NCBI GenBank assembly: GCA_014879665.1
Contig: JACSRP010000085.1
Span: 1 to 34,078 of the forward strand
Direction: 5' to 3'
DNA length: 34,078 nt
From: Anaerolineae bacterium
GTDB taxonomy: Bacteria; Chloroflexota; Anaerolineae; Aggregatilineales; Phototrophicaceae
A program made the position numbers and the translations under genes. Positions 1-7,997 of this stretch are shown here, piece by piece (position 1 is the stretch's first letter; every line of letters starts with the position of its first letter). Below the pieces are notes generated by a model. It made no database searches. It had not been told where the DNA came from and worked only from the letters and a program-made list of their open reading frames with translations.

Positions 1-26
1 TTATCCGTTTTATGCCCCTTTTTCCC

Positions 27-39
27 CTCAAATTTTGAG
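27..39. promoter_or_regulatory. Small palindrome upstream of mmsA
   Basis: CTCAAATTTTGAG is a perfect 6+1+6 dyad in the 200-base leader of mmsA. It could be a regulator site. No convincing sigma-70 promoter with good -35 and -10 elements at normal spacing was found nearby, so the assignment is weak. The rest of 1-200 shows nothing recognisable. Confidence 0.2.
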
Positions 40-200
40 TCCATTTTGTTAGCAATATAGTCACCTATTATCAGAAAATTTGTGCTATTCTAAAACAGAG
101 ATTGAAGTTATGGCCTTACTTGACGCTTGTCACAGCCTTTGTCTAGGCGTTAAACTTCACATTCAAACAATCCATATTTTTTAAGCTTAGGAGCGTCCTC

Positions 201-1652
201 ATGGTTCAAAAATTGCAAAATTACGTCGGCGGTCAGTGGGTCAGCAGTACATCCGACAAAATGACAACGGTCATCAACCCGGCAACTTGCGGCGTGCTTG
301 CTGAAGTTCCCGTCGGCACCCGTGAGGATGTAGATGCCGTCGCCAATGCCGCGGCTGAAGCATTCCCCGAATGGCGCAGCACGCCAATTCTCAGCCGCGC
401 CCAGTACATGTATCGTTATAAGACGCTGATCGAAAATCGCTTCGAAGATTTCGTCCGTGTGGTCGTCGAAGAAAACGGTAAAACTCGCGACGAAGCCCGC
501 GGTGAAGTCCGCCGCGGCATCGAAAGCATTGACTTCGCCATCGGCCTGCCGAATATCGCGCAAGGCTATAAAGTCGAAGACATCTCCAGCGGCATTGACG
601 AAACCGCCGAGCGTCAGCCCATGGGCGTGTTCGCCGCCATCACCCCTTTCAACTTCCCGATGATGGTGCCGCTCTGGTTCCTGCCCACCGCAATTGTGTT
701 GGGCAACACCTATATTCTCAAGCCATCCCCGCAAACCCCCTTGAGCGCCCAACTGCTCTACGAAGTGATGGATGAACTGGACATGCCCGAAGGCGTGGTC
801 AATCTGGTGCATGGCGGTGTTGACGTTTCAATGGCGGTGATGGAACATCCAAAAGTAGTCGGCGTATCTTTCGTCGGCAGCAGCCCCGTCGCCAAAATCG
901 TCTATGAAACCTGCGCGAAGCACGGCAAGCGCGTTCAGGCACAGGGCGGCGCGAAGAATCACATCGTGGTCATGCCCGATGCCGATATGGGTGTGAGCGT
1001 GAAGAACATCATGGGTTCCGCCTATGGCTGCGCGGGTCAGCGTTGTCTTGCCGGATCCGTGGTTGTCGCCGTCGGCGATGCCTACGAGCCGCTGCGCGAT
1101 GAGCTGGTCAAGCAGGCATCGGCGCTGCGCGTTGGTTATGGCCTCGAAGAAACCACGCAAATGGGTTCCGTTATCTCTCACGCCGCCCGTGAACGCATCG
1201 AGAAGATGATCACCGAAGGCGTGGCCGAAGGTGCCAACCCGGTATTGGATGGTCGCAATAAATCAGTCGAAGGCTTTGCCGATGGCTCATTCGTTGGTCC
1301 CACCATCCTCGATGGCGTAACAGCAGATATGAGCGTCGCCCGTGATGAAATCTTTGGGCCAGTGCTGTCCATCATGAAGGCCGATAGCTTCGATGAAGCC
1401 GTAGACATCCTCAACAGCAGTCGCTACGGTAACTCTGCCAGCCTTTTCACCAACAGCGGCAAGTACGCCCGTGACTTTAAGTACCGCGTAGATGCTGGCA
1501 ATATCGGTATCAATATCGGTGTGGCTGCGGCCACCGCATCCTTCCCCTTCGGAGGCAAGAAAGACTCGTTCTTCGGTGACCTTCACGGTCAGGGGCCAGA
1601 TGCGCTGGAATTTTTCACCGACCGTAAAATCGTCATTGAGCGCTGGTTCTAA
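201..1652 (+). CDS. mmsA: CoA-acylating methylmalonate-semialdehyde dehydrogenase
   Basis: Predicted cytosolic enzyme that turns methylmalonate semialdehyde (and malonate semialdehyde) plus CoA and NAD+ into propionyl-CoA (acetyl-CoA), CO2 and NADH; it serves valine degradation and, in some bacteria, inositol degradation. The 483-residue length fits the family. Visible aldehyde-dehydrogenase signatures are PFNFPMMVPLWFLP (about 149-162), the NAD-fold GSSPV loop (226-230), and GCAGQRCLAG with the catalytic Cys282. The residue that is the general-base Glu in ordinary aldehyde dehydrogenases is Asn here (GGAKNH, Asn253), which is the hallmark of the CoA-dependent MMSDH branch. An AGGAG ribosome site at 189-193 lies 7 bases before the ATG. 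No valine or inositol pathway partner adjoins it, although an MCC-type carboxylase subunit lies at 17787. A large hairpin follows the stop codon. Confidence 0.93.
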   Translation: MVQKLQNYVGGQWVSSTSDKMTTVINPATCGVLAEVPVGTREDVDAVANAAAEAFPEWRSTPILSRAQYMYRYKTLIENRFEDFVRVVVEENGKTRDEARGEVRRGIESIDFAIGLPNIAQGYKVEDISSGIDETAERQPMGVFAAITPFNFPMMVPLWFLPTAIVLGNTYILKPSPQTPLSAQLLYEVMDELDMPEGVVNLVHGGVDVSMAVMEHPKVVGVSFVGSSPVAKIVYETCAKHGKRVQAQGGAKNHIVVMPDADMGVSVKNIMGSAYGCAGQRCLAGSVVVAVGDAYEPLRDELVKQASALRVGYGLEETTQMGSVISHAARERIEKMITEGVAEGANPVLDGRNKSVEGFADGSFVGPTILDGVTADMSVARDEIFGPVLSIMKADSFDEAVDILNSSRYGNSASLFTNSGKYARDFKYRVDAGNIGINIGVAAATASFPFGGKKDSFFGDLHGQGPDALEFFTDRKIVIERWF

Positions 1653-1666
1653 GCGAAAGGTGTATC

Positions 1667-1697
1667 AGGTGGGACATCAGCCGGTTGATGTCCCATC
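1667..1697 (+). terminator. Strong hairpin after mmsA
   Basis: GGGACATCA (1671-1679) pairs perfectly with TGATGTCCC (1686-1694) across a 6-base loop, and the stem extends outward by T-A, G-T and G-C pairs. No T-run follows, so it is either a Rho-dependent or processing-type 3' end for mmsA or an attenuator ahead of the next gene. It covers the TTG (1685) and ATG (1688) start candidates of the next gene, which favours the ATG at 1709 as the true start. Confidence 0.5.
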
Positions 1698-1708
1698 CTG
1701 CCCGTTCA

Positions 1709-2134
1709 ATGATCACATACACGACGCACATAAAAAACATCACCCCTGTGCAGTTGCAGGGCGGCTTTTTCGTCGGCTGGCCGAACCCCCCGGGGCCGGA
1801 AACGCATCTGCAACTCTTGCAGAATGCCTATCGCGTCGTGCTGGCTGTTGACGATGCGGCAGAAAACCAGCCGGTAATCGGGTTCATCAATGCCATCAGC
1901 GACGGTGTGCTTGCAGCCTATATTCCCTTGCTCGAAGTGCTGCCAGCCTATCAAGATCAGGGCATCGGCACCGAACTAGCGCGGCGTATGCTGGAAGCTT
2001 TGAGGCCAATTTATGCGGTGGACTTATTATGTGATGAACCCCTGATCCCGTTTTATCAACGGCTTGGCCTGATCCCGGTAAAAGGCATGGCATTTCGCAA
2101 TTACGCTGCGCAATCGGGAGTCACTGAACCGTAA
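1709..2134 (+). CDS. GNAT family N-acetyltransferase
   Basis: A small acetyl-CoA-dependent acyltransferase of 141 residues from the chosen start. Motif A of the GNAT fold is visible as YQDQGIGTELARRML (residues 81-95), matching the Q/RxxGxG/A pyrophosphate loop. It is preceded by the expected beta-strand AAYIPLLEVLP, and FYQRLGL near the C-terminus is the usual motif-B ending. In-frame starts exist at 1685 (TTG), 1688 (ATG) and 1709 (ATG). The first two lie inside a strong hairpin, and 1709 gives an N-terminus (MITYTTHIKNITPVQLQ) that begins directly at the fold, so 1709 is preferred although its ribosome site is poor. The substrate cannot be told from sequence. It sits 57 bases after mmsA and 29 bases before the next small gene, so readthrough is possible. 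Confidence 0.8.
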   Translation: MITYTTHIKNITPVQLQGGFFVGWPNPPGPETHLQLLQNAYRVVLAVDDAAENQPVIGFINAISDGVLAAYIPLLEVLPAYQDQGIGTELARRMLEALRPIYAVDLLCDEPLIPFYQRLGLIPVKGMAFRNYAAQSGVTEP

Positions 2135-2163
2135 CCCGGCTTCAACCTACTAGGAGATCGTGA

Positions 2164-2523
2164 ATGACCTCACTGAATACCTTTGGCGCAATCATGACAT
2201 TCGCCATCGAGATGGAAACCCGGATACGCGATTATTATCAAGCCGCAGGCGATGCCCCGCGCGCCGCTGATGCCGATAAACGCCGCCTGAATTTCGAACG
2301 TGTGCGCCGCGAAAACGTCACCGAGATCAAGCTTGAGGCCATTGAAGGGTTAAGCGAAACAGATTACGTGCTGAACACTTCAGATACTTCTGCCGCTGGT
2401 TACAAAGCGATAGAAGAAACCGCCGCGCGTTTCTATACCGATACCGCGCCAAAAATTAACGTGCGTGAAGCACAGCGCGCCTTAGAACGCGCCGCCAAAC
2501 AGCATACGCAAAACGCCGCCTAG
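2164..2523 (+). CDS. Uncharacterised 119-residue helical protein
   Basis: I do not recognise this protein. An excellent ribosome site (TAGGAGATCG, AGGAG about 2152-2156) precedes the ATG. The product is soluble, highly charged and predicted helical. Helix one, around TFGAIMTFAIEMETRIRDYYQ, has the Glu-rich small/hydrophobic pattern of the first helix of ferritin-like or rubrerythrin-related proteins, and a second helix carries AARFYTDTAP. A full set of metal ligands cannot be demonstrated in 119 residues, so the ferritin-like link is only a hint. It follows the acetyltransferase by 29 bases on the same strand and may be cotranscribed with it. Confidence 0.7.
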   Translation: MTSLNTFGAIMTFAIEMETRIRDYYQAAGDAPRAADADKRRLNFERVRRENVTEIKLEAIEGLSETDYVLNTSDTSAAGYKAIEETAARFYTDTAPKINVREAQRALERAAKQHTQNAA

Positions 2524-2597
2524 CCCGTCATCTGCCGCGCCCCTAAGGGTGAGCCTGTATGTGCGCCCGTTACTTCCTATTGTATAGGGGCGCACCG

Positions 2598-2620
2598 GCA
2601 TCTTAAGAAAGATGCTTCAT
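2598..2620 (+). terminator. Hairpin downstream of the 2164-2523 gene
   Basis: GCATCTT (2598-2604) and AAGATGC (2609-2615) form a perfect 7-base-pair stem with an AAGA loop, followed by TTCATCATT. This is a plausible but weak intrinsic terminator. Confidence 0.4.
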
Positions 2621-2638
2621 CATTAGACAGAACATCTT

Positions 2639-2692
2639 CACAAAACATGAGGTTTCATGAATTTTGTGTAAAATCTGGCGTTAATCTATAGC
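2639..2692 (+). promoter_or_regulatory. Candidate promoter overlapped by an inverted repeat
   Basis: TTGTGT (2664-2669) and TATAGC (2687-2692) are separated by exactly 17 bases, as in a sigma-70 promoter. The -35 box is the right end of an imperfect inverted repeat: CACAAAACATGA (2639-2650), GGTT, then TCATG-AA-TTTTGTG (2655-2668). That geometry would suit a repressor or activator site for the gene starting at 2760. Confidence 0.35.
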
Positions 2693-2748
2693 GTTATCTT
2701 TTGGTTTAGTTTATCTTGTGAACATCTCTTGTAATGTTCACGTCGAGC

Positions 2749-2753
2749 AGGAG
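2749..2753 (+). promoter_or_regulatory. Ribosome binding site fixing the start at 2760
   Basis: AGGAG lies 6 bases before the ATG at 2760. An in-frame GTG at 2718 has no comparable site, and using it would add 14 residues (beginning MNISCNVHVEQ) that look untranslated. Confidence 0.7.
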
Positions 2754-2759
2754 CACACA

Positions 2760-3542
2760 ATGACCTCCGCTTACTATACCCAACAAGACTTCAACGACCT
2801 TACAACCCGTGTGCCACAGGACTGCCCTCTCCTGATGGATAAATGCAGCGAGCTGGTACGCACCGTTTCCCGCCGAATGCGGGATCTTAGCTGGGACCTG
2901 CATGTTTACTGGGAGCGTCCCGGTATTATTCCGGGGCGTTCAGCAGCCGCAAACAGCCCCATTTACGGAATCAGCATGCCTTTTCTACGCTCTCACGAAC
3001 AGGCGCTGCTCGTCGAACGAATGATGGGGCGTGACGGCGTGAGCGCGCCCGCCAGCGTGGACTGGCATCATCACCCGGTCATTGAACTTCGGCTAACCCC
3101 CCAAAATTTCACCGTTGAACTGATTTTGCCGCCCTCGGCATGGTGGGATCAGCGCAATCTGGTAGGCAAACTTTCTGTAGCGCGCCACCGCGAAGCCCTG
3201 CGCGCCATTCTAGCCCGAATGGATGGTGATTTTCGGTTCGGCTTCTGGGACGGTATTCACCTGAGCGATCTACATCTGACCAGCGCGCAGTTGGTACGCA
3301 GCGGCGCATTACATGAATTGATGAATACCTTTGGCGATGGGCAAGACTGGATGCGCGTGGGCGTTTGGTATGAGCCAGAAGATGAACGCTTGGCAACCGG
3401 CCAGATCACCACCGAAATCGTGAACCGGATGGCCGCTTTGTACCCACTGTATAATTTCTTCTTATGGACGAGTAATAATAATTTTCAAAGTTTTCACCCG
3501 GCTAACGCATGGATGTATAACAGCCGGGATATGCAGCAGTAG
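2760..3542 (+). CDS. Uncharacterised 260-residue protein
   Basis: I do not recognise the family. From the ATG at 2760 the product is a soluble protein of 260 residues without signal peptide or membrane segment, starting MTSAYYTQQDFND. It is rich in Trp, His and Arg (for example VDWHHHPVIELRLTP, and the run WWDQRNLVGKLSVARHREALRAI) and ends with an aromatic, Asn-rich segment. The mixed alpha/beta pattern and absence of low-complexity sequence argue for a folded enzyme or binding protein. The gene stands alone: it has its own candidate promoter, a clear ribosome site and a strong terminator. A function is not proposed. Confidence 0.75.
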   Translation: MTSAYYTQQDFNDLTTRVPQDCPLLMDKCSELVRTVSRRMRDLSWDLHVYWERPGIIPGRSAAANSPIYGISMPFLRSHEQALLVERMMGRDGVSAPASVDWHHHPVIELRLTPQNFTVELILPPSAWWDQRNLVGKLSVARHREALRAILARMDGDFRFGFWDGIHLSDLHLTSAQLVRSGALHELMNTFGDGQDWMRVGVWYEPEDERLATGQITTEIVNRMAALYPLYNFFLWTSNNNFQSFHPANAWMYNSRDMQQ

Positions 3543-3572
3543 TCATTTATTTTATCCCGTGTTCTGTATTCA

Positions 3573-3605
3573 AAACGGGGCATCCATGGATGCCCCGTTT
3601 ATTTT
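3573..3605. terminator. Bidirectional intrinsic terminator
   Basis: Positions 3573-3600 are a perfect 28-base palindrome (arms AAACGGGGCATCCA and its complement), GC-rich in the stem and ending in TTT, followed by ATTTT. A-rich flanks on the other side make it work in both directions. It separates the converging genes ending at 3542 (+) and 3628 (-). Confidence 0.85.
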
Positions 3606-3627
3606 CTGTTTGGCAGCGCCGTGGGCT

Positions 3628-4473
3628 TTATCGTGTGCCTTTGGCATTATAAAAATACATGGTCATCGGCGCGAAAATGGCGATCAGAATCGCGCAGCCT
3701 AGAAAAACCAGCCCGATCTGATCCGCCGTGACCGTGCCCGACATCAACCCACGAACCGCCGTGACCACATGCGTGATTGGGTTCAGATTAACCGCCACCT
3801 GAAGCCATTCTGGCATCGTTGCCGGATCAACAAAGATATTGGTGGCGAAAGTGAGCGGAAAAGAGACCATCGAACTGACCATCATCGTTGATTCTGGCGT
3901 AGACACCACCAACCCCAACACCGTCCATGCCCACGATAGGCTGAAAGCGAAGATCAGCACCAGAATCAGCGAAAGCAGCACCCCGATAATCCCACCTTCA
4001 GGGCGAAAGCCGAGGATAAAACCGAGCACAATCACCACCATCCCCGCCAGCGAATAACGAACGGTATCACCTAGCAGCATTCCCACCAGCACCGCAGGCC
4101 GCCAGAAAGGCAGCGAACGGAAGCGGTCAAAAATGCCTTTAGAAATATCGGTGTTCAGCGCATGGCCGGTATACATGGTGATCATCGCAATGGTCATCAC
4201 GAAAATGCCGGGGATCAAAAATTGCACGTAATCGCCTACAGATCCTGCCAGCGCGCCGCCAAACAGGAAAGTGAACATCAGCGTCATCATGATCGGGAAC
4301 ATGGTGACATCAAACAACTGCATGGGCACATGCTTGATCTTCAGTAATGCGCGCCATGCCATCGTGATCGAAGCATCCAGCGGATTTGGGCGCTGCGGGC
4401 GGTGGCTGGCCGAGATTGCTGAATGCAAAGTCGCCTGATTAACGGCGGTTAATTCTGGTTGGGCTGCGGCCAT
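3628..4473 (-). CDS. ABC-2 type transporter permease (DrrB-like)
   Basis: Membrane subunit of an ABC exporter, 281 residues. After a hydrophilic N-terminal tail of about 50 residues there are about six hydrophobic segments, including FPIMMTLMFTFLFGGAL, VQFLIPGIFVMTIAMI, SLAGMVVIVLGFILGF, GVLLSLILVLIFAFSLSW and LVFLGCAILIAIFAPMTM. The NPITHVVTAVRGL stretch near the end is typical of the DrrB/ABC-2 family of daunorubicin-resistance type exporters. Its start codon overlaps the stop of the ATPase gene by one base (TAATG), so the two are translationally coupled and make one exporter. The substrate is unknown; family members export drugs, lipids or polysaccharides. Transcription ends at the palindrome at 3573-3600. 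Confidence 0.9.
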   Translation of the reverse strand: MAAAQPELTAVNQATLHSAISASHRPQRPNPLDASITMAWRALLKIKHVPMQLFDVTMFPIMMTLMFTFLFGGALAGSVGDYVQFLIPGIFVMTIAMITMYTGHALNTDISKGIFDRFRSLPFWRPAVLVGMLLGDTVRYSLAGMVVIVLGFILGFRPEGGIIGVLLSLILVLIFAFSLSWAWTVLGLVVSTPESTMMVSSMVSFPLTFATNIFVDPATMPEWLQVAVNLNPITHVVTAVRGLMSGTVTADQIGLVFLGCAILIAIFAPMTMYFYNAKGTR

Positions 4474-5450
4474 TACGCAATCTCCTGTGCTTGTTCAGTC
4501 TCGGTTTCATCTAGGGGTTCCCCGGTCAAGGCGAGGAATACTTCATCAAGGCTTGGCTGCCCCAGCGAAAAATCAGTGAAGGCGATGCCCGCCTCAACCA
4601 GCTGTGCCAGCGCCGCTGAAACCAGCGCCGGGTCAGAAACTTGCGCCGAAAGCGTGGTCGCATCCTTTTCCAGATACACCGGCTGATTCAGCGCGCGCAC
4701 CAGTATTTGCTCGGCTTCTGGCCGCTGTTCACCATTTTTCAGGCGCAAACGCACTGTTCCGGAACCCACCGACTGCTTCAGTTCACTGCTGGTGCCATCA
4801 GCGATTACTGCGCCCTGATCAATGACCACGATACGATCTGCCAGTTGATCCGCTTCTTCAAGATACTGGGTGGTCAGCAAAATAGTGGTGCCAGAACGCA
4901 GCAGCGTTCGCACAATTTCCCACACCTGACGGCGGCTGCGCGGGTCAAGCCCGGTTGTCGGCTCATCCAGAAACAAAATTTCAGGGGAAACCACAATGCT
5001 GGCGGCAATATCCAGCCGCCGCCGCATGCCGCCGGAATATTTCTTCACCTGCCGATCAGCAGCTTCAGTCAAACCAAAGGCCTCTAGCAGTTCAGCGGCG
5101 CGCATTTTCGCCTGCTTCCACGAGAAGCCAAGCAGCCGCGCCACCAGCACGAGATTTTCAGCGCCGGTCAGGTCTTCATCAACCGAAGCAAACTGCCCGG
5201 TCAGGCTCACAAGTCTACGCGCGGCATCCGGTTCTTTAAGCACATCATGCCCGAGTATTTTCGCACTGCCCGAATCTGGCTTTAAGAGCGTTGCCAGAAT
5301 CCGGATGGTGGTGGTTTTACCAGCGCCATTTGGCCCTAGAAGCGCCACCAGCGAACCGCGCTTCACCTGCAAATCAATGCCTTTTAGCACTTCAGTTTTG
5401 CCGTATGACTTCCGAAGAGCCTTCACTTCAATTGCATGCTCGCCAGCCAT
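4473..5450 (-). CDS. ABC exporter ATP-binding protein (DrrA-like)
   Basis: Cytoplasmic ATPase that powers the adjacent ABC-2 permease, 325 residues. Walker A is GPNGAGKT (39-46), the DrrA-style Q-loop region is [19 protein letters not shown] (82-100), the ABC signature is YSGGM (138-142), and Walker B is ILFLDEP (158-164) followed by the GLD D-loop. The C-terminal 100 residues are the extra domain that DrrA-type ATPases use to engage their permease; the segment [13 protein letters not shown] is characteristic. The ribosome site GAGAGGAAATTT directly precedes the ATG. No regulator gene adjoins. The upstream gap carries a long inverted repeat, GCTGATGA 5482-5489 with TCATCAGC 5515-5522, of unknown meaning. 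Confidence 0.93.
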   Translation of the reverse strand: MAGEHAIEVKALRKSYGKTEVLKGIDLQVKRGSLVALLGPNGAGKTTTIRILATLLKPDSGSAKILGHDVLKEPDAARRLVSLTGQFASVDEDLTGAENLVLVARLLGFSWKQAKMRAAELLEAFGLTEAADRQVKKYSGGMRRRLDIAASIVVSPEILFLDEPTTGLDPRSRRQVWEIVRTLLRSGTTILLTTQYLEEADQLADRIVVIDQGAVIADGTSSELKQSVGSGTVRLRLKNGEQRPEAEQILVRALNQPVYLEKDATTLSAQVSDPALVSAALAQLVEAGIAFTDFSLGQPSLDEVFLALTGEPLDETETEQAQEIA

Positions 5451-5611
5451 AAATTTCCTCTCTCATCTTTGCCACATCGCTGCTGATGATTACGCGCGTT
5501 TACACGATAAAGTTTCATCAGCGCGTATCTTTATGCGCGGATAGGAACTAAGTGTGAAACTAACAGTTTAAAGACTTCTTTAATCGTTTCATTTTGTGCA
5601 ATTTGCTCAAT

Positions 5612-5646
5612 TTGACTTGACCAGATGCTGAAATTAGACATACACT
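5612..5646 (+). promoter_or_regulatory. Candidate promoter of the GH65 gene
   Basis: TTGACC (5617-5622) is followed after 18 bases by TACACT (5641-5646); an overlapping TTGACT (5612-5617) is a second possible -35. The LacI-type palindrome begins 13 bases downstream of the -10, where a bound repressor would block initiation. Confidence 0.4.
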
Positions 5647-5659
5647 ACGGGCTATAAGG

Positions 5660-5671
5660 TTAAACGTTTAA
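5660..5671. promoter_or_regulatory. LacI-type operator before the GH65 gene
   Basis: TTAAACGTTTAA is a perfect 12-base palindrome with the central CG typical of LacI-family operators. It lies just downstream of a candidate promoter and 40 bases before the phosphorylase start. A LacI-family gene sits at 12346 in the same module, and a related site occurs at 8012-8023. Confidence 0.6.
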
Positions 5672-5711
5672 TTTAAGTATTTTACTTGTTTATTCTGGGA
5701 ATGTTTTTCTG

Positions 5712-7922
5712 ATGAGTCGTCTCTGGGAAATTCAGGAATTTGGCTTCCAGCCTGATAAATTACACCACCTTGAAACGTTGTTCACCATTGGCAATGGCTA
5801 TCTAGGCACGCGCGGCAGCTTTGAAGAAGGCTTCCCCGGCGAAAGTATGGCTACGCTGATCAACGGCGTTTATGACCATGCCGAAGGTATGCTAGTGCCT
5901 GAACTTGCCAGCGCGCCCAACTGGCTGCCCATTCAGATTACAGTAGATGGCACACCGCTGAAAATGGTCACGAAGACCAGTGATACCATGCTGCCGCCAG
6001 AAGGCATTTTGTTCGGCTATGAACGGACGCTGCATCTGGATACCGGCATCCTTGAGCGTTCAGTGCTGTTTCGCGCGGCCAGCGGTAATGTGGTACGCAT
6101 CATCTTTCAGCGATTCGCCAGCCTGCATGATGTGCATGTGCTGTGCCAGAGGGTGACGATTACAGCCATTGACGGCGATCCGGTCATTCAGGTGAAGGCG
6201 CTGCTGGATGGCGATACGCTCAACCTCACGGCGAATCACTGGCGGGTAGAAAGCGCCGAAATACTGGCAGCGGGCGACGAAATTGGCATCGGCGCAGCGA
6301 CCCGCGAATCTGGATACACGCTGGGAATGGCTTCCCGGTTCGTTTCACCCTACCCGGCCACCGCCAGTAAAGACGGCCTGCGCCCGCAGTTTGACACCTC
6401 ATTCACCCTGCCATTTCAAGAATCAGCGATTTTTGAAAAGATCACGGCAATTTATACCAGCCGGGACACCGATGAATCGCCGCTGGCCGCCGCCCGCGAA
6501 AAAGCGCGGCAGGCCGCCGCTGAAGGCTACAGCCTGCTGGAAGCGCGGCACAGCGCGGAATGGGCGAACTATTGGGACACTTCTGATATTGAAATCGTTG
6601 GTGACGATGCCTGCCAGCTGGCGACCCGCTTCACCACGTATCACGTCTTGATCGCCGCGCCGCGCCACGATGAGAACCTCAGTATTCCGGCGAAAACGCT
6701 GTCAGGATTTGGCTACAAGGGGCACATTTTCTGGGATACCGAGCTTTTCACGCTGCCGCCGATGACCCTGACGCAGCCGGATATTGCCCGTAATTTGCTG
6801 ATGTATCGCTATCATCGCCTTGCAGGGGCGCGCCACAAAGCCAGCGCCAACGGCTATGAAGGCGCGATGTATCCGTGGGAAAGCACCGATACTGGCGAAG
6901 AAACCACACCGCAGTGGAGCGATGTACAGCCAGACGGCAGCAAGATTCGCATTTGGACGGGCGATCACGAGCAGCATATCAGCACCGATATTGCCTACGC
7001 GGTAGACCAGTTCTGGCGCTGGACTGGCGACGATGAATTTATGGCGAAATATGGCGCTGAAATCATCCTCGACACCGCTAAATTCTGGGGCAGCCGCGCG
7101 GAGCTGCACGGGGATCGTTATGAGATCAGCCAGCAAATTGGCCCTGATGAATACCACGAAAATATAGATAACAGCGTATTCGTCAACCGTATGGTGGTCT
7201 GGCATTTAGAGATGGCGCTTACGCTGCTGGGATGGCTGCGGATATATTCGCCCACCGATGCCGCGCGGCTGGTTAAATTCCTCGATCTGACGCCAGCACG
7301 GCTGAATCATTGGCGTGATGTGATCGCGCGGATGTTCATCCCCTTTGACCACGAAAAGCACATACACGTTCAGTTCCCCGGCTTTTTCGAGATGGAGTAC
7401 ATCCCCACCGAAAAATATCAACCGCGCATCACCAGCGTGCAGGCGATTTTAGGCCACCACCGAACGATTCAGACGCAGGTGATCAAACAGGCCGATGTGG
7501 TGATGCTGATGGCGCTGCTTGGTAGGAAGATTGGCACACCGGACGAGACGGCAGTTGAACAGGTGATGCAGAACAACTGGGACACTTATTTTCCCCGCTG
7601 CGATCATGGCTCATCGCTTAGCCCGGCGATGCACGCATGGGTGGCCGCCCGTTTGGGCATGGTTGAGACGGCTTACGAGCAGTTTGATCACGCGGCACAT
7701 ATTGACCTGATGGATAACAAAGGCAACGTGCGCGATGGCATGCACGCGGCAGCCTGCGGCGGTGTGTGGCAGGCAGTGGTGTTTGGCTTCGCTGGCCTGC
7801 ATATTGATGAGCGGGGCGAACTGGCGGTGACGCCACGATTGCCCAAACACTGGCGCAGGCTTTCCTTCACCGTGAACTATCGAGGCGAAAAGCGGCGGTT
7901 CACCGCTGAAAACCCTCGTTAG
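5712..7922 (+). CDS. Glycoside hydrolase family 65 disaccharide phosphorylase
   Basis: Inverting phosphorylase of the GH65 family, which splits an alpha-linked disaccharide (maltose, trehalose, kojibiose or nigerose type) with phosphate to give beta-glucose 1-phosphate and a free sugar. At 736 residues it is slightly shorter than most members. The N-terminal beta-sandwich starts with the typical LFTIGNGYLGTRGSFEEG. The (alpha/alpha)6 catalytic domain carries SGFGYKGHIFWDTELF (FWDTE at 340-344) and IGPDEYHENIDNS with Glu480, the expected general acid. The loop DGMHAAACGGVWQAVVFGFAG near the end is where GH65 phosphorylases bind phosphate. There is no signal peptide, so the sugar must be imported first, most likely by the transporter encoded immediately downstream. 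The substrate cannot be decided by eye. The ribosome site before the ATG is weak. Confidence 0.92.
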   Translation: MSRLWEIQEFGFQPDKLHHLETLFTIGNGYLGTRGSFEEGFPGESMATLINGVYDHAEGMLVPELASAPNWLPIQITVDGTPLKMVTKTSDTMLPPEGILFGYERTLHLDTGILERSVLFRAASGNVVRIIFQRFASLHDVHVLCQRVTITAIDGDPVIQVKALLDGDTLNLTANHWRVESAEILAAGDEIGIGAATRESGYTLGMASRFVSPYPATASKDGLRPQFDTSFTLPFQESAIFEKITAIYTSRDTDESPLAAAREKARQAAAEGYSLLEARHSAEWANYWDTSDIEIVGDDACQLATRFTTYHVLIAAPRHDENLSIPAKTLSGFGYKGHIFWDTELFTLPPMTLTQPDIARNLLMYRYHRLAGARHKASANGYEGAMYPWESTDTGEETTPQWSDVQPDGSKIRIWTGDHEQHISTDIAYAVDQFWRWTGDDEFMAKYGAEIILDTAKFWGSRAELHGDRYEISQQIGPDEYHENIDNSVFVNRMVVWHLEMALTLLGWLRIYSPTDAARLVKFLDLTPARLNHWRDVIARMFIPFDHEKHIHVQFPGFFEMEYIPTEKYQPRITSVQAILGHHRTIQTQVIKQADVVMLMALLGRKIGTPDETAVEQVMQNNWDTYFPRCDHGSSLSPAMHAWVAARLGMVETAYEQFDHAAHIDLMDNKGNVRDGMHAAACGGVWQAVVFGFAGLHIDERGELAVTPRLPKHWRRLSFTVNYRGEKRRFTAENPR

Positions 7923-7926
7923 CAAG

Positions 7927-7946
7927 CCCGATCTAAGCGGATCGGG
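7927..7946 (+). terminator. Hairpin between GH65 and binding-protein genes
   Basis: CCCGATC (7927-7933) and GATCGGG (7940-7946) form a perfect 7-base-pair GC-rich stem with a TAAGCG loop just after the GH65 stop. There is no T-run. It may end or weaken the phosphorylase transcript, because the next gene has its own operator. Confidence 0.4.
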
Positions 7947-7997
7947 GTCGCCGCGGCAGTTACGCGAATGATCGCTCACTGCCCCCTTCAGCATCAT

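Noticed and set aside
150..812. Antisense open frame of 220 codons opposite mmsA
   Set aside because: It is the mirror of a strongly conserved coding frame, with His-rich composition and no ribosome site or domain.
3109..3396. Antisense frame opposite the 260-residue unknown protein
   Set aside because: It is a shadow of the coding frame, with no start signals and a biased Arg/Pro-rich composition.
5482..5526. Nested inverted repeats (GCTGATGA with TCATCAGC, and ACGCGC with GCGCGT) before the DrrA-like gene
   Set aside because: The arms are 25 bases apart and the alternative pairings are mutually exclusive; this could be a regulatory fold but could equally be chance, so it is not claimed as a feature.
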